Shown in pieces: positions 26,014 to 33,854 of a stretch of 64,000 nucleotides of DNA. Where the stretch lies: positions 248,001 through 312,000 of the forward strand of contig CAYPNP010000002.1 in the NCBI GenBank assembly GCA_964412195.1, read 5' to 3'. Below the pieces are notes generated by a model, which was given only the letters and a program-made list of their open reading frames with translations, was not told where the DNA came from and did not search any database. A program made the translations under genes and the position numbers. Each line of letters opens with the position of its first letter. Position 1 is the first letter of the stretch. This stretch comes from CAYPNP01 sp964412195 (GTDB lineage Bacteria; Acidobacteriota; JAAYUB01).

Positions 26014-26382
26014 ATGAGTTTCAGCCGGATTATGGCCATCCTCCTTTCCCTCGTCCTGGCGGGGTTCGGGCTGATCTTCCTCATCGCCGCCACGTCGGGT
26101 AACGCCGGGATGCGGCTGCTCATCGCCGCCGTGCTGCTGGGCGCCGCGGCCTTCCTCCTGGTGTTCGCCTTCAAGCGAGCCCCCGCCGGCAGCCCGGGAG
26201 CCGGAACGACCATCGAGCAGAAGGTCGAGCTCTCCGGCAACGTCCGCCTGGAGACCATGAAGTGCCGGAACTGCGGCGCGGAACTGTCCAAGGACTCGGT
26301 CAGCGTGGCCGCCGGCGCCGTGTTCATCAAGTGCCCCTACTGCGGCGGAGCCTACCAGATCGAGGAGGAACCCAAATGGTGA
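26014..26382 (+). CDS. Small membrane protein with C-terminal zinc-ribbon
   Basis: A 122-residue protein. Two hydrophobic helices (about residues 5-27 and 33-53) precede a polar tail ending in a two-CxxC knuckle: MKCRNCGAELSKD ... FIKCPYCGGAYQIEEE. The zinc ribbon should be cytosolic. AGGAGG lies 6 bases before the ATG. Its last codons overlap the start of the next gene, so the two are probably co-translated. No exact family is recognised. Its position suggests a helper or partner of the Cys-tail protein. Confidence 0.75.
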   Translation: MSFSRIMAILLSLVLAGFGLIFLIAATSGNAGMRLLIAAVLLGAAAFLLVFAFKRAPAGSPGAGTTIEQKVELSGNVRLETMKCRNCGAELSKDSVSVAAGAVFIKCPYCGGAYQIEEEPKW

Positions 26383-28076
26383 AGCGCGCGCTCCCGGCCA
26401 TCGTCCTTCTGATCGTCTTGGCGATGGGGCTGACACCCCTCGGCCAGGACTATCGCTTCCGCATCCCCTCCTTCACGTGCAACGTGGCCGTGCAGAAGGA
26501 CCGCAGCCTCCTGATCTACTACGAAATCACCTTCACGTGCGCCCCCGGCGCGCACCCCATCGACGTGGTGGACATCGGCTTCCCCACCGGCGATTACGTC
26601 CTGAGCACGGTCAAGGCTGAAATCGACGGCGTGCCGGCGGAGGGCATCAAGGCCTCCTCCTACATCCCCATCGGCGTGGAAGTCCCGCTCGGCTCCCGCG
26701 CCATCGCGCCCGGCGCCACCGGCACACTCAAAGTCAGCGGCGTGAACCCGGGCATGGTCTTCCAGGACACCAGCGCGCCGCCCGGCACGCCGGGCGAGGG
26801 GCAGCCGGCGCCCGCCTCCGCTCCGGCTGCAGGAGAAACCCCGCCCAATGCCCCGGCCCCGATACCTTACGCCTCGGTGGAGTTCTCCCCGACCTGGTTC
26901 GACGGCAGCCTGCTGGAGGGCGACACCAATTTCAAGCTCCAGCTGAAGCTGCCCGCCGGGGCCGCGCCGGACGCCGTCCGCTACCACGACAAGCCGTTCA
27001 CCTCGTCCTACGCCGCCGACGACGGCTCCCTGATCTTCGTCTGGGAGGAAACCCGCCGCGTGGACGGCGCCTACACTGTCGGCGCCTCCTTCCCCGCCTC
27101 GCTGGTGGAAGGGCCCCTGCCGGACAGGCCCTCTTCTGCACAGACTGCCGTGGGAACCACCGCCACGACGGGAGAGTCCTGCATCGGCTGCTCCTTCATG
27201 ATGTTCGTCCCCGCCGCCATCATCGCCTTCATCGTGCTCGGAATTGTCTCCCAGTGGAAGCGGAAGCGCCAGTACCTGCCGCCGTCCATCGGCGTGGAGG
27301 GCGTCGGGATCAAGCGCGGCCTGACCGCGCCCATGGCCGCCCTGCTGCTCGAGGAGAAACTCGAACGGGTCATCACCCTGGTGCTCTACGGCCTGCTCCG
27401 CAAGAACGCCGTCACCCTCGAGGAGGCCGGCGGCAAGACCGTCCTGCGGAAGGGCGCGGGGGACGCCGGCCAGCTCTGGGACTACGAAAAGGCCTTCCTC
27501 GACTCCATCACGGACAAGGGCGTCGCCGACAAAACCAAGCTGCGCGACATGGTGGTGGGCATGATCAAGGACCTGAAGACGCGGATGAAGGGGTTCTCCG
27601 TGAAGGAGACCCGGGAATACTACCGCTCCATCGTCCGCAAGGCCTGGGACCTGGTCCACCAGGCCGGCACGGACGAGGCCGCCCAGAAGACTGTCGAGGA
27701 CCAGCTGTCGTGGATCATGATGGACCACGACTTCGACCGCAAGGTGCAGCAGCTGCCCACCCACGTCTTCATGCCGTGGCCGGTATGGATCCCCTCGGGC
27801 CACCGCGGAACGGTCTCCAGCGGGCCCGTTGCTGCCGGGCCCGGGCCAGCGGCCGGCGGCGGCTTGAGTCTGCCGCAGTTCTGCAACCGCATCGCCTCGT
27901 CCATCGAGGGCGCCGCCGGCGGAGTGGCCGGCTCCATCGAGGGCCTGGCCTCGTCGGTCACGGCGGTGACCAATCCCATCCCAGTTTCCCGATCGTCCGG
28001 GCGGTCCGGCGGAGGCTGCGCCTGCGCGTGCGCCTGTGCCGGGTGCGCCTGCGCCTGCGCCGGAGGTGGCCGATGA
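26376..28076 (+). CDS. Membrane protein (DUF2207-like) with Cys-Ala repeat tail, possible radical SAM substrate
   Basis: A 566-residue protein. A signal peptide (residues ~1-22) is followed by an extracytoplasmic beta-rich region (YRFRIPSFTCNVAVQKD, YYEITFTC; compare DUF2207-type proteins) and a Pro/Ala-rich linker near 130-165. A transmembrane helix lies at ~273-295 (MFVPAAIIAFIVLGIV). A cytosolic helical part follows (APMAALLLEEKLERVI, then a segment resembling DUF2207 C-terminal parts). The extreme C-terminus (residues 548-566) is seven Cys alternating with Ala, one Gly, then GGGR, preceded by a Ser/Gly-rich linker. The tail should face the cytosol, where the enzyme encoded next (4-base overlap, ATGA) could reach it. 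Metal binding by the tail is an alternative. The modification is inferred, not shown. Confidence 0.85.
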   Translation: MVKRALPAIVLLIVLAMGLTPLGQDYRFRIPSFTCNVAVQKDRSLLIYYEITFTCAPGAHPIDVVDIGFPTGDYVLSTVKAEIDGVPAEGIKASSYIPIGVEVPLGSRAIAPGATGTLKVSGVNPGMVFQDTSAPPGTPGEGQPAPASAPAAGETPPNAPAPIPYASVEFSPTWFDGSLLEGDTNFKLQLKLPAGAAPDAVRYHDKPFTSSYAADDGSLIFVWEETRRVDGAYTVGASFPASLVEGPLPDRPSSAQTAVGTTATTGESCIGCSFMMFVPAAIIAFIVLGIVSQWKRKRQYLPPSIGVEGVGIKRGLTAPMAALLLEEKLERVITLVLYGLLRKNAVTLEEAGGKTVLRKGAGDAGQLWDYEKAFLDSITDKGVADKTKLRDMVVGMIKDLKTRMKGFSVKETREYYRSIVRKAWDLVHQAGTDEAAQKTVEDQLSWIMMDHDFDRKVQQLPTHVFMPWPVWIPSGHRGTVSSGPVAAGPGPAAGGGLSLPQFCNRIASSIEGAAGGVAGSIEGLASSVTAVTNPIPVSRSSGRSGGGCACACACAGCACACAGGGR

Positions 28077-29419
28077 TGCGCTGGAACCCGTTCGCCAATC
28101 TCGCCCCCATCACCCCGTCCGGGCTGCACCACTTCGCCGGGACTCCGACGCTGCGCGGCAAGCGCCTGCACCTGCGCGTCGACCCCGGCGGGCAGGCCCT
28201 GCTGCTGATCGATGCCTCGCGCGTGCTGCACCTCAACCCCACCGCCTGCGACTACGTCTACCTCTTCCTGCAGGGGCTGACCGAGGAGGAGATCCTGCGC
28301 CGGATCCGCAAGCACTACCGCGTCGGCAAGGGCCAGGCAGCGGCCGACTGGGGCAACATCCGGGCCACCCTCGACGCCATGCTCGGCGACGCCGAGGTCT
28401 GCCCCATCACCTACCTCGGCCTCGACCGGATCGAGCCGTTCCAGACGCCGGTGGCGGCGCCGTACCGCCTGGACCTGGCCCTGACGTACCAGTGCAACAT
28501 CGACTGCGCCCACTGCTACAACGTCCGCAAGGAGGCGCCGGAGCTGTCCACGGCGCAGTGGAAGGAGGTCATGGGCCGGATGTGGGACATCGGCATCCCG
28601 CACGTGGTCTTCACCGGCGGCGAGGCGACGCTGCGGGACGACCTCGTGGAGCTGATCGCCCACGCCCAAGCCCTCGGGCAGGTCTCGGGCCTGCTGACCA
28701 ACGGCGTGAAGCTGGCCGACGCGGCGTACCTGAAGTCGCTCCAGGACGCGGGGCTCGACTACGTTCAGGTCACGCTGGAGTCGTCGGACCCGGCCGTTCA
28801 TAACAAGATGGTCCAGGCCGAGTCGTTCGACCAGACCGTGGCCGGCATCCGCAACTGCATCGCCGCGGGCCTCTACACCATCACCAACACCACCATCACC
28901 CGGGAGAACGCCGCTACCATCGAGGCGACGGTCCGCTTCATCAAGGAGCTGGGCCTGACTTCGTTCGCCGTCAACTCCATCATCCACAGCGGCAAGGCGG
29001 CGGAGAAAGACTTCGCCCTGCCGGACGCCGAGCTGGCCGCGCTGCTGCGGCGGGTGCGCGAGACGGCCGAGAAGCTCGACCTGCGGCTGATCTGGTACAC
29101 GCCGACGCGCTACTGCCGGCTCAATCCCATGGAGCTGGAGCTGGGGCCCAAGCGCTGCACCGCCGGCCAGTACAACCTCTGCGTGGAGCCCGACGGAGCG
29201 GTGCTGCCCTGCCAAAGCTACTACCAGAGCGCCGGCAACATCCTGACCGACTCCTGGGAGTCCATCTGGAACCACCCGCTGATGGTCAAGCTGCGCGAGC
29301 GGACCTGGGTGCCCGACATGTGCCGCGACTGCGAGGAGCTGCCCATCTGCGGCGGCGGCTGCCCGCTGGAGCTGGAGGACAAGCCGGTGTGCTGCCCCGA
29401 CGCCCTCTCCAACGGGTGA
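28073..29419 (+). CDS. Radical SAM/SPASM peptide-modifying enzyme with PqqD-like N-terminal domain
   Basis: A 448-residue enzyme. Residues ~30-110 resemble a PqqD/RRE peptide-recognition domain (GKRLHLRVDP, ILHLNPTACDYVYLF-like segment, LTEEEILRRIRKHY). The radical SAM core begins at CNIDCAHCYN, giving the cluster Cys at 141, 145 and 148, followed by VVFTGGEATLRDDLVELI. From Cys 362 on there is a SPASM/twitch domain with further Cys (LPCQSYY, CRDCEELPICGGGCP, VCCPD) for auxiliary Fe-S clusters. This architecture is that of enzymes that modify peptides or proteins (sactipeptide, PqqE or anSME-like). The ATGA overlap with the Cys-tail gene makes that protein its most likely substrate. A 33-bp inverted repeat begins in its stop codon. 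Confidence 0.92.
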   Translation: MMRWNPFANLAPITPSGLHHFAGTPTLRGKRLHLRVDPGGQALLLIDASRVLHLNPTACDYVYLFLQGLTEEEILRRIRKHYRVGKGQAAADWGNIRATLDAMLGDAEVCPITYLGLDRIEPFQTPVAAPYRLDLALTYQCNIDCAHCYNVRKEAPELSTAQWKEVMGRMWDIGIPHVVFTGGEATLRDDLVELIAHAQALGQVSGLLTNGVKLADAAYLKSLQDAGLDYVQVTLESSDPAVHNKMVQAESFDQTVAGIRNCIAAGLYTITNTTITRENAATIEATVRFIKELGLTSFAVNSIIHSGKAAEKDFALPDAELAALLRRVRETAEKLDLRLIWYTPTRYCRLNPMELELGPKRCTAGQYNLCVEPDGAVLPCQSYYQSAGNILTDSWESIWNHPLMVKLRERTWVPDMCRDCEELPICGGGCPLELEDKPVCCPDALSNG

Positions 29420-29549
29420 TTGAACCGCAAAGGCGCAAAGGACGCAAAGAAAACAATTTGGATGGTTAAGGCGCGACAAATCCTTTAGCAGTCATTTGTT
29501 TGAATAAAAAATATTCTTCTTTGCGTCCTTTGCGCCTTTGCGGTTCAAT
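29419..29549. repeat. Perfect 33-bp inverted repeat with 65-base loop
   Basis: Left arm 29419-29451 and right arm 29517-29549 are exact reverse complements. Each is built from the words TTGAACCGCAAAGGCGC and AAAGGACGCAAAGAA. The left arm starts on the last base of the radical SAM stop codon; the right arm ends 3 bases before the ATG of the next gene. The loop is AT-rich. It would form a very stable RNA hairpin and probably separates the two genes' expression. Confidence 0.95.
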
Positions 29550-29552
29550 TTC

Positions 29553-30275
29553 ATGGTTTTATTCCATATTTACCGGAGGCAGTGTGAGGAGCTGGCGCCC
29601 CTGCGGCGTCATCTCTTCGGCCTCCTGCCCCTCCGCCGCTGCCGCCGGATCGTCGAGCCGGGCTGCGGCACGGGGCTGCTCCTCTGGCAGCTGGCCGGCC
29701 TGACCGGCGCCGCGCTGATGGGGTTGGATCTTGATGAGAAGGCCTTGACAGAGGCCAGCCGCCGGCCGGATTTCGCCGATCCCGCCGCCCGCCCGCCGGA
29801 GTTCCGTCATTGCGACGTCACCCGCGGCCGGTTGCCGGAAGCCGACCTGTACATTTCCTCCTTCTTCCTGTACCAACTGGCGGACCCGGTTGCTTTTCTG
29901 AAGCAGGCCCACCTTGCGCTGTCTCCTGGCGGCTTCTACACCGTGGCCGGGGAATACGATTACGCAACCATCGCCGAAGAACCTGCGGGTGCCGGTCTGA
30001 AGGACGCTCTGCTGGAGTCCTTCCGCCGGGAGAGTTTCCACCTCGACGCGGGCGGTCGCCTGGCCGGATGGTTTGGAACAGCCGGATTTCAGCCCGTCCG
30101 GCAGGGCGTCATCCAAGGCGCGCTCCAGCCGCCCGACCGGGAGTTCCTGCGATTTCAACTTCGAGATCTCCTCCCTCACACGGAACTCGAAGCCCGGCTG
30201 GCGAACGGTCCCTGGGCCCACGCGCGGCTGTCATTCCCCGTCCATTGGGGAATCTTCCGAAAAATCTGTGATTGA
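29553..30275 (+). CDS. Class I SAM-dependent methyltransferase
   Basis: A 240-residue protein with Rossmann motif I VEPGCGTGLLLWQLAGL, motif II GLDLDEKALTEA, a motif IV-like EADLYISSFFLYQLADP and the post-motif LSPGGFYTVAGEYD. It is a small-molecule-type methyltransferase; the substrate is unknown. The ATG at 29553 comes right after the inverted repeat and lacks a recognisable ribosome site. A TTG at 29538 inside the repeat arm is an alternative. The stop TGA is followed by TTGAACCGC, the same word as after the radical SAM gene. Whether it takes part in the radical SAM system is unclear. Confidence 0.8.
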   Translation: MVLFHIYRRQCEELAPLRRHLFGLLPLRRCRRIVEPGCGTGLLLWQLAGLTGAALMGLDLDEKALTEASRRPDFADPAARPPEFRHCDVTRGRLPEADLYISSFFLYQLADPVAFLKQAHLALSPGGFYTVAGEYDYATIAEEPAGAGLKDALLESFRRESFHLDAGGRLAGWFGTAGFQPVRQGVIQGALQPPDREFLRFQLRDLLPHTELEARLANGPWAHARLSFPVHWGIFRKICD

Positions 30276-30800
30276 ACCGCGACACCGTAAAGTATGTAAA
30301 GACGGATTCCAACCCGAGCACCCATCTCCCATCCCGGAGGGAGGAAGGGAGATTAGCCGGCGGCCAGGGCGGGCCCGGAGGGCCGCCCGCAGCCGCCGGA
30401 AAACGGAGATCAGGAATAATTTCCCAGGGTTATTCCCGCGCCCGGGAAGGGCGCGCGGATGATCCACCAACTTCGCCCTGTCCTTGATTTTCCACGCGCC
30501 GCCTCCGGGGCGCGAAAGGAAACGCTGGGATATCTCTTTGCTCGCCCGCCTCTCCTTCTCAGCGGGCTCTGCGCCTTTGCGTGAACTTCTTGATCCGAGT
30601 ACGATTACGAGCACGATGACGATTACGATCGACGAGTACGATCGGTCATCCGTCACCGATCACCGGCCACCGGTCACCCGTCACCCGTCACCGGCCACCG
30701 GTCACCGGTCACACGTCACCGGTCACCGGTCACCGGCCATCCGTCACCGGTCCGCCCGGCCGATTCACACTTTCACCGATTCACCGATTCACCGTTCCAT
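30276..30800. repeat. Gene-free stretch with a hairpin and long GTCACCG array
   Basis: No gene is seen between 30276 and 30830. A GC-rich hairpin (30357-30364 with 30392-30399, CCGGCGGC/GCCGCCGG) may terminate the methyltransferase transcript. The 30535-30590 region has words like CTCAGCGGGCTCTGCGCC. CGAGTA/CGATTA/CGAGCA hexamers run from 30596 to 30645. An array of about 14 seven-base units (GTCACCG with variants GCCACCG, GTCACCC, GTCACAC) runs from 30647 to 30752. TTCACCGA octamers follow to 30795. Confidence 0.88.
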
Positions 30801-30804
30801 GCGC

Positions 30805-30810
30805 TATAAT
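30805..30810 (+). promoter_or_regulatory. -10 box of the DHH-CBS gene
   Basis: Consensus TATAAT 20 bases before the ATG, followed by GGAGGAG as ribosome site. The only -35-like hexamers upstream are the TTCACC repeat units at 18-19 bases, so the repeats may contribute to the promoter. Confidence 0.5.
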
Positions 30811-30830
30811 GCCCCGGAGGAGATCAACGG

Positions 30831-32120
30831 ATGCAGGTGGCCGTGACCCACAGCAAGGCCGACTTCGACGCCCTGGCGTCGTTGGTGGCAGCCACGTTCC
30901 TTTACCCAGGTGCGTTGGGCCTGCTGCCGGCCCAGATGAAGCCCAGCGTCCGGGAGTTCCTCGGCCTCCACCGCGACCTCTTCCACCTGGCCACCGCCCA
31001 CGACGTCGACCTGTCCGCGGTCACCTCCCTCATCGTGGTGGACACCAACAGCTGGGATCGCCTGGACAAGCCCTACAACCTGAGCGGCCGCGAAGGGCTG
31101 GAGGTCATCCTGTGGGACCACCACGTCGAGGGGACCACCATCCGCGCCGGCTGGGCCTGCCAGGCCGAGTCCGGCGCCACGGTCACCCTGATGCTGCGGG
31201 AGATGCAGCGCCGCGACTGCGCCTTCAGCCCCATGCACGCCACCCTGTTCCTGATGGGCCTCTACGACGACACCGGCAACCTCACGTATCCTTCCATCAC
31301 CCCGGATGACGCCTACATGGCCGGCTACCTGCTGGACAACGGAGCCGACATCCACGTGGCCTCCGCCTACCTCGGGGACGCCTTCGACGCCGACCAGGCG
31401 GGCGTCCTCACGCGCGTGCTGGAGGAGTCCCGCCCCCTGCGCGTCCACGGCTACGAGATCGGCCTGTCCGCGCTGACCGTGGCCGGCGGAACCGGCCTGC
31501 TGGCGCCGGTGGTGGCCAAGTACAAGGAGATCGGCGGCCTGGACGCGGCCTTCGGCGTCTTCGGGCTGGAGGGCGACAAGTGCGTGGTCATCGGCCGGGC
31601 CGGCGCCCGCGGCGTCAACGTCGGCGCGGTGGTGCGGCAGATGGGCGGCGGCGGGCACCCCGGCGCCGGCTCGGCGACGGTCCGGAACGCCGACCCGGCG
31701 GCCGTCCGCGACCGGCTGGCGGAGCTGATCACCGCCCAGCTGGACCGGCCCGAGGCCGTCATCCGCCAGATCCTCTCCCCGGTGGAGGCGTCCATCCCGC
31801 CCGACACCCGCATGGAATCGGCCCAAACCATGATCGAGGATAAGCCGGCCCGGCCGCTGCTGGTGATGGACGGCGGCCGGCTGTGCGGGATCCTGGGGGC
31901 GTCCGACGCCCGCAAGGCCCGCACCGGCGGCCAGCGCGCCGCGTCCGTCAAGGCGTTCATGCGGACTGCCCCGCCGACGGTGACGCCGGAGCAGAATCCG
32001 CGCGAGGCCCTGCGCCTGCTGGCCGAAACCGACGCCCCCGCCCTGCCGGTGGTCGAGGACGGCCGCGTGGTGGGCCTCGTCACCCGCACCGACCTGATGC
32101 TGCACCTGTACGAATTTTAA
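30831..32120 (+). CDS. DHH-DHHA1 phosphoesterase with two CBS domains
   Basis: A 429-residue protein. The N-terminal DHH region has THSKADFDALAS (metal Asp), VVDTNSW and the DHH triad in LWDHHVEGTT, then GLYDDTGNLTYPS. The DHHA1 domain ends in the nucleic-acid-binding motif MGGGGHPGAGSATV (residues ~270-283). Two CBS domains occupy ~305-429 (LSPVEASIPPDTRMESAQ, and APALPVVEDGRVVGLVTRTDL). In several bacteria this DHH-DHHA1-CBS-CBS block is fused to a tRNA nucleotidyltransferase (CCA/A-adding). Here the stop comes directly after the second CBS, so the nucleotidyltransferase half is missing. Likely role: nanoRNase or cyclic-dinucleotide phosphodiesterase-like activity controlled by an adenylate ligand. 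Confidence 0.88.
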   Translation: MQVAVTHSKADFDALASLVAATFLYPGALGLLPAQMKPSVREFLGLHRDLFHLATAHDVDLSAVTSLIVVDTNSWDRLDKPYNLSGREGLEVILWDHHVEGTTIRAGWACQAESGATVTLMLREMQRRDCAFSPMHATLFLMGLYDDTGNLTYPSITPDDAYMAGYLLDNGADIHVASAYLGDAFDADQAGVLTRVLEESRPLRVHGYEIGLSALTVAGGTGLLAPVVAKYKEIGGLDAAFGVFGLEGDKCVVIGRAGARGVNVGAVVRQMGGGGHPGAGSATVRNADPAAVRDRLAELITAQLDRPEAVIRQILSPVEASIPPDTRMESAQTMIEDKPARPLLVMDGGRLCGILGASDARKARTGGQRAASVKAFMRTAPPTVTPEQNPREALRLLAETDAPALPVVEDGRVVGLVTRTDLMLHLYEF

Positions 32121-32129
32121 TCCCGCCCC

Positions 32130-32325
32130 TATCCCTCGTGCTCGTGCTCGTGCTCGTAATCGACGATGTCACTCGGACACCGGAAATCGGACATCGGATT
32201 TCGGACCTGGGACCTGGGGACTGGGACGTGGCCGATCCGATCGTAATCGTCGATCGTAATCGTTCTCGTAATCGAATAAAGAAGTTCGCGCAGAGGCCGC
32301 AGAGGCGCAGAGGCGCAGAGCAAAC
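32130..32325. repeat. Mosaic of hexamer, CGGACAT and GCAGAGG repeats
   Basis: Contains CGTGCT hexamers (32137-32162), CGGACACCGG/AATCGGACATCGG units (32172-32206), GACCTGGGACCTGGGGACTGG (32205-32228), CGTAATCGTCGATCGTAATCG (32240-32275) and GCAGAGGCCGCAGAGGCGC words (32289-32321). No gene lies in 32121-32397. Confidence 0.88.
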
Positions 32326-32397
32326 CGGAGCGTGGACGTCCCCGTCCGCACGATTTCGCCACGGCCAGAGGTCCCCAGGATCGATCCGCAGGTGCCT

Positions 32398-32946
32398 TCA
32401 CTTCCCGGCGACGTACTTCTCCGCCATCTTTCGGACCGTGTTCAAGCCCCGCAGGGTGGATGGCTGGCCGAGGGCCTTCTCCAGCACGGCGTTGGAGAAC
32501 TTGGACTCGCTCTGTTTGCGGAGGCAGCTCCAGTACACCTGCCGGCCGTGGACCTGGAAGTCGTCGATGTCCGTCCGCAAGGCAAGGAGCTTCCGGACCG
32601 GCTCGCCGCCCGGCGCCTCCTTCAGGAAGGCGACGTTGAGTGCGACCGTCTGCGCGAGCCGGGATTCGGGGAACGGAGCGAAACCGGCGACTGTTCGCAA
32701 TTCGGCCTCTGACCGGAGGAATGTGGCGACGTCGAAGCCCAGCGCTTCCCGGAGGCCGGCTTCGATGGTCCTCTCCAATCCCGCGTCTTTCAAGGACTCG
32801 GCTTCGAACACGACATTGCCGCTGGCGATGAAAGTCTCCACCCCGGAAAATCCGAAGGACCGGAAAAGTTCGCGCAGCCGCTCCATGGAGACGGCATTGT
32901 GCCCCCCGACATTGATGGCGCGAAGGAAAGCGAAGTGGCGGGACAT
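32398..32946 (-). CDS. DUF1697 family protein
   Basis: A 182-residue protein starting MSRHFAFLRAINVGGHNAV, with SFGFSGVETFIASGNVVFE and LALRTDIDDFQVHGRQVYW, all characteristic of DUF1697. It ends with the typical ENALGQPSTLRGLNTVRK-like stretch (TLRGLNTVRKMAEKY). Function is not established for the family. The ATG at 32946 matches family N-termini. It stands alone between repeat blocks and the metallo-beta-lactamase gene. Confidence 0.93.
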   Translation of the reverse strand: MSRHFAFLRAINVGGHNAVSMERLRELFRSFGFSGVETFIASGNVVFEAESLKDAGLERTIEAGLREALGFDVATFLRSEAELRTVAGFAPFPESRLAQTVALNVAFLKEAPGGEPVRKLLALRTDIDDFQVHGRQVYWSCLRKQSESKFSNAVLEKALGQPSTLRGLNTVRKMAEKYVAGK

Positions 32947-33093
32947 GGCGGCGAGAGGTCCTCCCGGTTTGGCGGTCATGCATGCAACCCAGCGACGAAG
33001 GATCCGCTGCCTTTGGATGCCAGCTGCTCCCAGACCGTCGCAAAGGATCAGGCCGATCCGGCCGATCGCGCCCGCTTGCGCGACAGACTTCTC

Positions 33094-33831
33094 TCAGGGG
33101 GTTCCGTTCCCGCCGAGGACCTCCCGCATCACCGCCGCCAGATCCGTCAGCGCGCGCCGACCGTCCCCGACATAGGCCGAGCCGTGCATGGCCGCCAGTG
33201 TCTTCGGCTCGAGGGCGGCCAGCCTCCGCAGCGTGGCGTCCGTGCGCCGGCTGTACGGCAGGTAGCCGGCGAACGGCCCCTTCTCGTAGCTGGTCAGCAT
33301 CTTCCGGAAGCGGGTCACTACGTCGGCCACCGTACTGGGTTCCACGTCCCCGTTCTGGTGGAAAAGGTCCGAGCAGAACAGCGTCTTATTCACTTCCTCG
33401 AGCAGCAACCCGGCCTCCCAGCAGTGAGGAACCTGCGGCGTCTGGATGAAACGGAACTGGTAGCGACCGGTGACCAGAGTTTCGCCGTCCGTCATGCCTT
33501 TGGCCGGCCGCGCGGACACGAAGTCGTCCACGCTCACGAGCTTGCCGATCATGCTGCAGAAAGCTGCGGCTTTCGGCGCGATCGCCTGCCACTCCTTCAG
33601 CGCCCCGCATTCGTCGGCTTCCAGATGGCTGAAACCGATCCAGCAAAGTTCCGACGGCGGGATGACGCGGGCCACCCCCTCCCGCACGGCGTTGAAGATT
33701 CCCTTCATTCCGGTGTGGAACAGCAATGGTTCGTCATCCACTACCAGGAACTGGTTAAATTGCAGGTTGATCTCCGGGACGTAAGTCGAGATCCGATAGA
33801 CATCCGGTGCGATCTCGGTGATTTTCGCCAT
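33094..33831 (-). CDS. Metallo-beta-lactamase-fold protein, diiron (ODP/FprA-like) type without flavodoxin
   Basis: A 245-residue beta-lactamase-fold protein. The metal motif is SHLEADECG, with H-x-E-x-D as in flavodiiron oxygen/NO reductases rather than the hydrolase HxHxDH. It is followed by the ligands in QVPHCWEAG, LFCSDLFHQ (Asp) and AAMHGSAY (His). The opening AKITEIAPDVYRISTYVPE also fits the flavodiiron group. No flavodoxin domain is attached, so it would need an external electron donor. A triheme cytochrome gene lies 23 bases upstream in the same orientation. Candidate role: O2 or NO reduction or sensing. Confidence 0.85.
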   Translation of the reverse strand: MAKITEIAPDVYRISTYVPEINLQFNQFLVVDDEPLLFHTGMKGIFNAVREGVARVIPPSELCWIGFSHLEADECGALKEWQAIAPKAAAFCSMIGKLVSVDDFVSARPAKGMTDGETLVTGRYQFRFIQTPQVPHCWEAGLLLEEVNKTLFCSDLFHQNGDVEPSTVADVVTRFRKMLTSYEKGPFAGYLPYSRRTDATLRRLAALEPKTLAAMHGSAYVGDGRRALTDLAAVMREVLGGNGTP

Positions 33832-33854
33832 GGCCCCCCCGTGTTGGCGATCTA

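Noticed and set aside
30647..30752. CRISPR array
   Set aside because: The GTCACCG array has seven-base units with no unique spacers of 30-40 bases, and there is no cas gene nearby.
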